53,241 nt of DNA from Spirochaetales bacterium (lineage in GTDB: Bacteria; Spirochaetota; Spirochaetia; JAFGDJ01), in NCBI GenBank assembly GCA_016932135.1, contig JAFGDJ010000166.1, forward strand, positions 1 through 53,241. Reading direction: 5' to 3'. Of the stretch, positions 14,612 through 20,623 are shown one piece after another. Position numbers and translations under genes: made by a program. Numbering within the stretch: the stretch's first letter is position 1; each line of letters begins with the position of its first letter. Below the pieces are notes generated by a model, which worked only from the letters and a program-made list of their open reading frames with translations, searched no databases and was not told where the DNA came from.

Positions 14612-14971
14612 ATGCCCAGAGCAGTTGACGGAACAAGAAGAAAAGACAGAAGAAAGAAAATTCTCAAAGAAACGAAAGGATATAAGGGAAGCCGCGGTAC
14701 GCTTCTTCGCTCAGCAAAAGACGCGGTTACCCGTGCCGGAGTATACGCTTACCGGGACAGGCGCCAACGGAAACGGGATTTCCGGAGTTTATGGATAACC
14801 AGGATCTCCGCTGCCTGCCGGTTGAACGGTATTACCTATTCCCGGTTTATCAGCGGTTTAAACAATGCCGGCATCACCATTAACAGAAAAGCCCTGGCCG
14901 ATATGGCCGTGGCGGACAAGGAAGGCTTCAAGGTTCTGGTCGAAAAAGCCTCCGCTGCCGTAACCGGTTAA
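14612..14971 (+). CDS. rplT: Large ribosomal subunit protein bL20
   Basis: 119 residues. MPRAVDGTRRKDRRKKILKETKGYKGSRGTLLRSAKDAVTRAGVYAYRDRRQRKRDFR is the rRNA-binding arm, followed by LWITRISAACRLNGITYSRFISGL and the globular end. L20 is an early 50S assembly protein and often represses its own operon. GAAGGAG lies before the ATG. The start MPRAVDG is a little unusual (most begin MPRVK), but the rest is canonical. Confidence 0.97.
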   Translation: MPRAVDGTRRKDRRKKILKETKGYKGSRGTLLRSAKDAVTRAGVYAYRDRRQRKRDFRSLWITRISAACRLNGITYSRFISGLNNAGITINRKALADMAVADKEGFKVLVEKASAAVTG

Positions 14972-14977
14972 GAGAAC

Positions 14978-15421
14978 ATGCTTACCCTTGAGCAGGTAAA
15001 ACAGCTGGAAGCCCGTGTCAAAAGGGCTGTCGATCTGATCGACAGCCTGCGGGAAGAAAACACGGTACTCAAGGTACGCCTCGAAAAGAGCGAAAGCCGC
15101 CTGAAGGAACTCGAAAAGCTGATCGACGGATTCAGGAACGATCAGGATCAGATCGAACAGGGCATTAAGGATGTGCTGGAACAGCTTAATTCCCTGGAAG
15201 ACAGTATGTATAACGAACAGGGTACGGAAGAACCCGTCGGCACAGCTCCGTCGGTGGAAGCACCTCCTTCGGTATCTACCCCTGCAGCGCCGGCGCCCTC
15301 AGCGGCCGGTTCATCCGGTTTTTCTTCCCCTCCTCTATCTCGGGAGGAATCCTTGTCGGAAGACGATCTCGAGGAACCGGAGGAAGATCCGGAATCATCG
15401 GGTCAGTTGGATATTTTCTGA
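14978..15421 (+). CDS. Coiled-coil protein with acidic disordered tail, ZapB-like, upstream of zapA
   Basis: 147 residues beginning six bases after rplT. Residues 3-75 form a continuous heptad coiled coil (LEQVKQLEARVKRAVDLIDSLREENTVLKVRLEKSESRLKELEKLIDGF), similar in style to ZapB or other small division coiled coils. The remainder is Pro/Ala/Ser-rich, then strongly acidic (SEDDLEEPEEDPESSGQLDIF), and looks disordered; the LDIF end could be a docking peptide. Its position directly before zapA suggests a partner of ZapA at the division ring. That role is inferred from location and shape only. Confidence 0.65.
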   Translation: MLTLEQVKQLEARVKRAVDLIDSLREENTVLKVRLEKSESRLKELEKLIDGFRNDQDQIEQGIKDVLEQLNSLEDSMYNEQGTEEPVGTAPSVEAPPSVSTPAAPAPSAAGSSGFSSPPLSREESLSEDDLEEPEEDPESSGQLDIF

Positions 15422-15430
15422 AGGGCGGCC

Positions 15431-15718
15431 ATGGAAAAACGCGCGTTTCAGGTACAATTGCTGGGTACTTCCTTTATTGTACAAACGGATGAAGACGCCG
15501 ATTATTTCACGCGCCTTTTGGATTACGTAAGCAAAAAGACCGACGAGATTGAATCAGCCGTACGGGTAAAAGATCCATTAAAAACCGCTATTTTAACATG
15601 CCTGACCATCGCGGATGAGCTTCACAAAGGCTTCGTTATGGATCAGGATCTGCATGAGGCCGAGAAGATAACCCTCAGCCTCTTGGAGAAAATTGACAGA
15701 AGTCTGGATAGTAGATAA
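15431..15718 (+). CDS. zapA: Cell division protein ZapA
   Basis: 95 residues. The N-terminal part (FQVQLLGTSFIVQTDEDADYFTRLLDYVSKKTDEI) matches the ZapA globular domain (V.I.G..Y.i....EEYL..lA..vd..i), and the second half is a long helix (TAILTCLTIADELHKGFVMDQDLHEAEKITLSLLEKIDRSL) for tetramer formation. ZapA cross-links FtsZ filaments at the division site. The gene follows the coiled-coil gene by nine bases and is followed directly by 6S RNA, an arrangement also found in E. coli and many other bacteria, which supports both calls. Confidence 0.88.
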   Translation: MEKRAFQVQLLGTSFIVQTDEDADYFTRLLDYVSKKTDEIESAVRVKDPLKTAILTCLTIADELHKGFVMDQDLHEAEKITLSLLEKIDRSLDSR

Positions 15719-15899
15719 CCCTGCGGTGTTCGGGAGGGGTTTATATCTCTTGGGTCAACCCATCAGAACGGGATTCCAAATCTCGGGGTTGAATGCTCTC
15801 CGCCTTGAGCGGTTCGGCACAGGATGCCCCGATGCGGAAACCCACTTGAACAATTGGAGTTCAAGAGATTTCTCCCCAAGCGGCATCGCGGGGATTTTA
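15714..15899 (+). ncRNA. ssrS: 6S RNA
   Basis: About 185 nt directly after zapA. The 5' end CCCTGCGGTGTTCGGG matches the conserved 6S start (CUGNGRUGUUCG), and the 3' end AAGCGGCATCGCGGGGATT matches the conserved closing strand (GGCGGCAUCNCGGRGAUU). CCCTGCGGTG pairs with CATCGCGGGG. ACTTGAAC-AATTGGA-GTTCAAG is the conserved hairpin near the 3' side, and the long stem is interrupted by an unpaired centre. 6S RNA mimics an open promoter and binds housekeeping RNA polymerase in slow growth. Ends are approximate; the 5' end overlaps the zapA stop. Confidence 0.85.
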
Positions 15900-15925
15900 T
15901 TATCCCGGAATAATCCCTTCCATTA

Positions 15926-15955
15926 TTGACAGGATACAAAGGGAGATACTACTAT
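15926..15955 (+). promoter_or_regulatory. Promoter of the PilZ gene, near-leaderless
   Basis: TTGACA-N18-TACTAT. Only 11 bases lie between the -10 and the ATG at 15967, so the leader should be about 4-5 bases with no room for a ribosome-binding site. Confidence 0.6.
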
Positions 15956-15966
15956 TCTAGAACGCT

Positions 15967-16794
15967 ATGGCTTTAATTACCGGACAACAATTATCAAGAT
16001 ATTTCGAACAGTTCAGATCTATTGACGTAACTTTTACCAAGGGAGTTGTTCAAGTTACCGGACTCAGGACGGATCAGAATTTTTTGAAATGCCTGGGGAC
16101 TCAATGGCCCTGTGTCATCTATTCCTCTTCCATGGTGGGAGCGAAGGTCGTGGCCGGATTGACACAAGACTTTTTCAATAAAATCAGATCCGCCAACAAC
16201 GTGGTCTCCTTGCGGTTTTCTTTCAATCAACAGGATAAAACAGATCCCCTGGCTTTTTTTATCCCCGCGAAAATTACCGGTTACAACCCGTACAACAAGG
16301 AAAAACCCGATCTTATGTTCATCACCCTGGATTTTACTCAGCGGCCGGCGGATGACCTGATAGCTATTCTGGGGCGTCTTCTGGAAACCAATGTCAACTC
16401 AAAAAAGCGAAAGGAAGAGCGTATCGAGGTTACCGACGAGGTGCAGCGTTCTTTAGGTCTGAAATCAAAAAGCACCTATATCTACATTGAAAGCATCCCA
16501 AGAAAATGTATTCTCAGGGACATCTCCTTTTCCGGGGCGAAGTGTATCACCTCCGGTATCGGGAAATTCCTTGATAATAAGCCGATTCACCTGAGCCTGG
16601 AATTCGACGACGCGAAAAAGCCTACCCAGATTCCCGGAACGATTATCCGCCATGAAGCGGTTCAGGGAAGAAAGGATATTCTGGCCCTGGCCATTCATTT
16701 CGACGAGGCGTCGGTTCCCATGGATTACAAAATGCGGATAAATGAGTATATCCGCGTACCGAAAAAACATCTCTCCGCTTTAGAGGATGCATGA
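15967..16794 (+). CDS. PilZ-domain c-di-GMP receptor protein with PilZN-like N-terminus
   Basis: 275 residues. The C-terminal PilZ domain carries IPRKCILRDISFSGAKCI, that is the R...(R/K) switch region and D-S-GA strand that bind cyclic di-GMP (about residues 178-196), and ends in LAIHFDE. The N-terminal 150 residues (KGVVQVTGLRTDQNFLKCLGTQWPCVIYSSSMVGAKVVAGL) resemble the YcgR/PilZN-type beta domain common in spirochaetes. No membrane segment. The next gene overlaps by four bases (ATGA). In spirochaetes such proteins couple c-di-GMP to motility. The leader looks too short for a Shine-Dalgarno. Confidence 0.82.
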   Translation: MALITGQQLSRYFEQFRSIDVTFTKGVVQVTGLRTDQNFLKCLGTQWPCVIYSSSMVGAKVVAGLTQDFFNKIRSANNVVSLRFSFNQQDKTDPLAFFIPAKITGYNPYNKEKPDLMFITLDFTQRPADDLIAILGRLLETNVNSKKRKEERIEVTDEVQRSLGLKSKSTYIYIESIPRKCILRDISFSGAKCITSGIGKFLDNKPIHLSLEFDDAKKPTQIPGTIIRHEAVQGRKDILALAIHFDEASVPMDYKMRINEYIRVPKKHLSALEDA

Positions 16795-17906
16795 AAGAAG
16801 ATCCTTCCGATATCCTGGACAATATTGTCTATATCTCCATTCCCGACGACCTGGAAGGCCTCCAGGACCTCCCGATAGATCCTTCCGTGCTGTTACCGGT
16901 AGAGCTGCAAGGTTCTCCCGAAGACTTCAATCTCCAGGAACTGTCCTGGGTGATGATCGTTTCCGCCATGCTGCGGATCCTCGCCTACAACCCCGCTCAT
17001 GAACACGCCGATTATTACCGTACACTCATAAAAGCGGTAAAACCGGATATCCGAGAGGAACTCCTGGAAGCGGGGGTGATAAAAGCCCGGAATAAAGACT
17101 TTCCCCTGGCGGAAGAAATCTTTCTTTCTCTTCGCAACCTGGACGAAAACGACCTGGCCGCGGCGGTGAACCTCGCCCTGTCCTATGAAGAACACGGGGA
17201 AGCCTACGAGAAAATCGACAAGGAAGACCTGGCGGATTATTATTTTAATCTGGCCTTTGAAGCCTACAAGCAAGCCCTGGAAGTAGACTCCGATAACCCG
17301 GACGTACACATGTGTGCCGGTACCTTTTTCTTAAAACGGCGCAACTTTGAGAAAGCCCTTCTTCACCTGGAGCGCTTCGTTGACCTGGCTGAAGATTCTA
17401 AAAAACGCCGGCAAGCCCTGGACATGATAACCCGGATAAAAAGTCGGACCCGTCAGGACGTTCTTTTTACCGAAGCCTACGATTTTATAAAAATGGGCAA
17501 GGAAAGGGAAGGAATTCAGCGGATTGAGGAATTCCTTCAGGAGAACCCCGGGATTTGGAACGCCTGGTTTCTCCTCGGCTGGGCGCACCGCCGCCTCGGG
17601 CAATACCAGGAAGGCCGAAAAGCCTTCTATAAGGCCCTGGAATATGGTTCCGTCGAGGCGGACACTCATAACGAACTGGCTATCTGTCTGCTGGAACTGG
17701 GAGAATACTCGGAAAGTAAAAAGGAGCTGGAGAAGGCTCTGCGAATAGAACCGGAAAATACAAAAATCATCTCGAACATGGGTATTCTGGCAATAAAGCA
17801 GGAAAATCCGGATCTGGCGGCAGGGTTTTTCCGAACGGTGCTGGACCTGAACCCGGACGACGAAATCGCAAAAAAATACCTGGAATTCCTCGGTTTTCCC
17901 GAATAA
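16791..17906 (+). CDS. Tetratricopeptide repeat protein
   Basis: 371 residues, soluble. At least five TPR-like helix pairs are visible, for example AAAVNLALSYEEHGEAYEK, PDVHMCAGTFFLKRRNFEKALLHLERFVDLA, WNAWFLLGWAHRRLGQYQEGRKAFYKALEYG, THNELAICLLELGEYSESKKELEKALRIEPEN and NMGILAIKQENPDLAAGFFRTVLDLNPDD. The first 90 residues are acidic and not repeat-like. It overlaps the PilZ gene by four bases, so the two should work together; a scaffold that senses or transmits c-di-GMP state is a reasonable guess. A T8 run follows the stop without a clear hairpin. Confidence 0.8.
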   Translation: MKEDPSDILDNIVYISIPDDLEGLQDLPIDPSVLLPVELQGSPEDFNLQELSWVMIVSAMLRILAYNPAHEHADYYRTLIKAVKPDIREELLEAGVIKARNKDFPLAEEIFLSLRNLDENDLAAAVNLALSYEEHGEAYEKIDKEDLADYYFNLAFEAYKQALEVDSDNPDVHMCAGTFFLKRRNFEKALLHLERFVDLAEDSKKRRQALDMITRIKSRTRQDVLFTEAYDFIKMGKEREGIQRIEEFLQENPGIWNAWFLLGWAHRRLGQYQEGRKAFYKALEYGSVEADTHNELAICLLELGEYSESKKELEKALRIEPENTKIISNMGILAIKQENPDLAAGFFRTVLDLNPDDEIAKKYLEFLGFPE

Positions 17907-17931
17907 TTTTTTTTATTCCTTCATCCTCCAT

Positions 17932-17959
17932 TAAAGATTAACACCCCCCCCGTCGATAG
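17932..17959 (+). promoter_or_regulatory. Sigma-28 (FliA) type promoter of flaB1 with a C8 tract in the spacer
   Basis: TAAA (17932-17935), 16 bases, then GTCGATAG (17952-17959), against the consensus TAAA-N15-GCCGATAA. The spacer contains eight consecutive C (17944-17951). Loss of one C would give the consensus spacing. The predicted leader is close to 200 bases. Confidence 0.6.
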
Positions 17960-17980
17960 AATGAAAAGAGGGTACTATCG

Positions 17981-18010
17981 CCTGTTGACGGCCGAAACAG
18001 GCCGGTTTTT
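17981..18010 (+). terminator. Hairpin plus T-run: terminator of the TPR gene or attenuator of flaB1
   Basis: CGGCC-GAAACA-GGCCG followed by GTTTTT. The alternative pairing CCTGTT/AACAGG (17981-17986 with 17996-18001) shares bases with it and would exclude it. Because it lies downstream of the sigma-28-like promoter, it would also be within the flaB1 leader. Confidence 0.5.
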
Positions 18011-18102
18011 CCCTCTAGGTAGTATATCGGCCTTTTCTTGAGGGTCCATAAGGGGTTTCTTCAGGGAAAGCAAGATACACCGCCAAAAACAAAAGGTACC
18101 AA

Positions 18103-18163
18103 ACCCCCGTTTAAGGGGGGTCAAGGGCAAGGATGCCCGAATACATTTTCACGGAGGATACGT
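18103..18163 (+). promoter_or_regulatory. flaB1 leader with candidate CsrA-binding hairpin and GGA-type ribosome-binding site
   Basis: ACCCCC-GTTTAA-GGGGGT (18103-18121) is followed by GGGCA-AGGA-TGCCC (18125-18138). The loop context CAAGGATG matches the CsrA consensus CARGGAUG. The Shine-Dalgarno CGGAGGA (18152-18158) supplies further GGA, 22 bases downstream of the loop GGA. This is the paired-site layout by which CsrA blocks flagellin translation. Confidence 0.65.
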
Positions 18164-19024
18164 ATGATAATCAATCACAACATGAGCGCTCTCTTCGCCA
18201 ACCGGGAACTGGCAAACACCCACAACAACCTGACGAAGAACATGGAAAAGCTCTCATCGGGTCTCAGGATCACCAGGGCGGGAGATGATGCTTCCGGTTT
18301 GGCGGTATCGGAAAAAATGCGGTCCCAGATCAGGGGCTTAAAGCAGGCTTCCCAGAATGCTTCCAACGGCATATCCTTTATCCAGTCGACTGAAGGGTAT
18401 CTCCAGGAAACCCAGGACATCCTGCAGCGCATGAGGGAACTGGCCGTCCAGTCATCCAACGGCATCTACTCGGAAGAGGACCGGATGCAGATCCAGGTGG
18501 AAATCTCCCAGCTGGTGGATGAAATTGATCGAATCGCTTCTCACGCCCAGTTCAACGGTATGAACATGCTCACCGGTCGTTTCGCTTCTGAAACAGGAGA
18601 GAATACCGTCACCGCTTCCATGTGGTTTCACATCGGAGCCAACATGGATCAGAGGGAAAGGGTTTACATCGGCACCATGACCTCTTCGGCGTTGAAGATT
18701 CGTGATCTTGGTTCCAACGAAATCCTGACCTTAGAGTCTCCCGAAGAATCGAACCGCGCCATCGGCACCATCGACATGGCCCTGAAGAAGGTCAACAAGC
18801 AGCGGGCGGATCTGGGAGCCTACCAGAACCGGCTCGAGCATGCTGTGCGGGGCCTTGAAGTCGGCGCCGAAAACCTGCAGGCCGCTGAATCGAGAATCCG
18901 GGACGTGGACATGGCTTCCGAGATGGTGGAATACACCAAGAATCAGATCCTTGTTCAGGCCGGTACGGCGATGCTCGCCCAGGCAAACATGAAAACCCAG
19001 TCTGTCTTGCAATTACTGGGGTAA
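18164..19024 (+). CDS. flaB1: Periplasmic flagellar core flagellin FlaB
   Basis: 286 residues from the ATG at 18164; the 42 extra codons in the track are leader. It begins [36 protein letters not shown] and ends [33 protein letters not shown], the D0/D1 helices that pack the filament core; the variable domains are absent, as usual in spirochaetes. No signal peptide, since it leaves through the flagellar export channel. ACGGAGGA precedes the start. The sigma-28-like promoter and a structured leader with a CsrA-like site indicate tight control. flaB2 follows 241 bases later and is very similar. Confidence 0.95.
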   Translation: MIINHNMSALFANRELANTHNNLTKNMEKLSSGLRITRAGDDASGLAVSEKMRSQIRGLKQASQNASNGISFIQSTEGYLQETQDILQRMRELAVQSSNGIYSEEDRMQIQVEISQLVDEIDRIASHAQFNGMNMLTGRFASETGENTVTASMWFHIGANMDQRERVYIGTMTSSALKIRDLGSNEILTLESPEESNRAIGTIDMALKKVNKQRADLGAYQNRLEHAVRGLEVGAENLQAAESRIRDVDMASEMVEYTKNQILVQAGTAMLAQANMKTQSVLQLLG

Positions 19025-19050
19025 GGCATTATAATTGAACTAATGCCTTA
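19022..19050. other. Perfect 10-bp inverted repeat at the flaB1 stop codon
   Basis: TAAGGCATTA-N9-TAATGCCTTA starts at the flaB1 stop codon. It is followed by A residues, not T, so it is not a plus-strand terminator; it may protect the 3' end or act on the opposite strand. Confidence 0.5.
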
Positions 19051-19105
19051 AAAAGGCTTGTAAGATCTTTGAAAAACAGACCCTCTTGAAGCCTATGAAA
19101 AAAAA

Positions 19106-19154
19106 GGAGAGTTTCCGGTTCGAGTTTCTAGAGAACCGGAAACCTCTCTTTGTT
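19106..19154 (+). terminator. Intrinsic terminator of flaB1
   Basis: GGAGAGTTTCCGGTTC and GAACCGGAAACCTCTC pair over about 15 bp with one bulge, followed by TTTGTT. It ends roughly 130 bases past the flaB1 stop. Confidence 0.7.
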
Positions 19155-19222
19155 GCACAGGAGCGCGAACGGAACGGAAGTGGCGCGACTTTCTTCCGGC
19201 TCCCCCTGATGCCGCATAGGAC

Positions 19223-19265
19223 AAAGGCCAAGGAGGCCTTTTGAATTATATCAAGGAGGGTATAT
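19223..19265 (+). promoter_or_regulatory. flaB2 leader with AAGGA-loop hairpin and GGA-type ribosome-binding site
   Basis: AAAGGCC-AAGGA-GGCCTTT is a 7-bp stem whose whole loop is the CsrA core ANGGA. The Shine-Dalgarno TCAAGGAGGG follows, with its GGA 23 bases after the loop GGA. The spacing copies the flaB1 leader although the surrounding sequences differ. Confidence 0.65.
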
Positions 19266-20111
19266 ATGGTTATAAACCACAACATGAGTGCCATGTACGC
19301 CAACCGTACTCTGGGTGTTCAGTCGGCTGCCACAGCGGGCAACATCGAGAAGCTCAGCTCCGGTATGAGAATTAACAAAGCCGGGGACGATGCTTCAGGG
19401 CTTGCAGTTTCAGAAAAGCTTCGCAGCCAGATCAGAGGACTGAACCAGGCGGAAAGAAACATTCAGAACGGCGTTTCTTTCATTCAGACAACGGAAGGAT
19501 ACCTGCAGGAAACCCAGGACATTCTACACCGCCTCAGAGAACTGGCGGTTCAGTCTGCCAACGGTGTATATACCGATGAAGACAGAATGCAGATCCAGGT
19601 TGAGGTATCCCAGCTGATCGACGAAGTGAACCGCATCGCTTCCCACGCCCAATTCAACGGCATGAATATGCTGACGGGTAATTTTGCTCAGGAAGGGGAA
19701 GGAATCATGCAGTTCCAGGTTGGCGCGAATATGGACCAGAATGAAAGGGTCTACATCGGCACCATGACGGCTTTGGCTCTTGGTCTTGAAGGCGAACAGG
19801 GGCTTGATAACGCTCTTACTATCGCCGATCCGGATCAGGCCAACAGGGCTATCGGTACCGTTGATTCCGCTCTTCAGAGAGTGTCACGGCAGCGGGCCGA
19901 CCTTGGCGCGTATCAGAACCGGTTCGAAATGGCATCAAAGGGTGTCGCCATCGCGGCGGAAAACCTGCAGGCCGCAGAATCGAGGATCCGCGATGTGGAT
20001 ATGGCTTCCGAGATGGTAGAATATGTGAAAAATCAGATTCTTACCCAATCCGGCACCGCCATGCTGGCCCAGGCCAACACCAAGACCCAGTCGGTTCTTC
20101 AGTTATTGTAA
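19266..20111 (+). CDS. flaB2: Periplasmic flagellar core flagellin FlaB, second copy
   Basis: 281 residues. It starts [59 protein letters not shown] and ends [32 protein letters not shown], so it has the D0/D1 helices only. It differs from FlaB1 mainly in the middle (about residues 135-200) and in the helix after the KLSSG motif. AAGGAGG precedes the ATG. I do not see a convincing sigma-28 promoter in the 110 bases after the flaB1 terminator, only a weak GCCGCATA. Spirochaete filaments usually mix several FlaB subunits, so the two are likely co-polymerised. Confidence 0.95.
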   Translation: MVINHNMSAMYANRTLGVQSAATAGNIEKLSSGMRINKAGDDASGLAVSEKLRSQIRGLNQAERNIQNGVSFIQTTEGYLQETQDILHRLRELAVQSANGVYTDEDRMQIQVEVSQLIDEVNRIASHAQFNGMNMLTGNFAQEGEGIMQFQVGANMDQNERVYIGTMTALALGLEGEQGLDNALTIADPDQANRAIGTVDSALQRVSRQRADLGAYQNRFEMASKGVAIAAENLQAAESRIRDVDMASEMVEYVKNQILTQSGTAMLAQANTKTQSVLQLL

Positions 20112-20150
20112 AGAATGGCCTACCCTTTTGAAGGGGGGTATTCGAAGAAG

Positions 20151-20180
20151 AAAGAGATATCTGGACGTAATCTCTTTTTT
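20151..20180 (+). terminator. Intrinsic terminator of flaB2
   Basis: AAAGAGAT-N11-ATCTCTTT followed by TTT, 40 bases past the flaB2 stop. Confidence 0.8.
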
Positions 20181-20192
20181 CATGATCGTTGA

Positions 20193-20215
20193 GGGAAGGC
20201 TCGCGCCGCCTTCCC
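20193..20215 (+). other. Hairpin in the flaG leader
   Basis: GGGAAGGC-TCGCGCC-GCCTTCCC is a perfect 8-bp stem between the flaB2 terminator and the flaG ribosome-binding site. No T-tract follows, so a leader structure or mRNA 5' stabiliser is more likely than a terminator. Confidence 0.45.
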
Positions 20216-20241
20216 CCTATTTCATATATCGAGGAAACGCC

Positions 20242-20592
20242 ATGGAACTGGACATTTCCAGTATTCAGGGTAAGACGGTTCAACAAACGAGATTTCATAC
20301 TAATAGTCAGGCTGCCAGAGCCGTTGAAGCCACCAAGGCTGCGGCAAAAGAAGCCGCCGTCGAAATGCCCGACATAAACGTTGAGCAGTATCTCAAAGAT
20401 ATCATGCGCATGACGGATACCTTTAATCGAAAGTTGAAATTTACCATCAACAGAGAGCTCGAACAGGTTGTCGTAAAGGTCATCGATCGGGAAACCGATA
20501 AAGTAATTAAGGAAATTCCTCCCGCGGAACTTCAGCGGCTTCACATACGGATGAAGGAAGCCTTGGGACTTTTGTTCGACGAAAAGATTTAG
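20242..20592 (+). CDS. flaG: FlaG-family flagellar protein
   Basis: 116 residues from the ATG at 20242 (GAGGAAA upstream); the track start lies inside the flaB2 terminator region. The C-terminal 60 residues, KLKFTINRELEQVVVKVIDRETDKVIKEIPPAELQRLHIRMKEALGLLFDEKI, are the FlaG domain (L.F...e.....vVkviD..T.EVIRQIP.Ee.l). The first 55 residues are low-complexity. FlaG proteins influence filament length and usually sit between flagellin and fliD, exactly as here. The exact role in periplasmic flagella is unsettled. Confidence 0.9.
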   Translation: MELDISSIQGKTVQQTRFHTNSQAARAVEATKAAAKEAAVEMPDINVEQYLKDIMRMTDTFNRKLKFTINRELEQVVVKVIDRETDKVIKEIPPAELQRLHIRMKEALGLLFDEKI

Positions 20593-20623
20593 ACGTCAAA
20601 TATAAGGGGGGATAACAGGACCT

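Noticed and set aside
18010-18100. c-di-GMP riboswitch in the flaB1 leader
   Set aside because: The conserved GEMM core sequences are absent, although PilZ genes are nearby.
19210-19222. Sigma-28 promoter directly before flaB2
   Set aside because: Only GCCGCATA resembles the -10, and no TAAA lies at the right distance.
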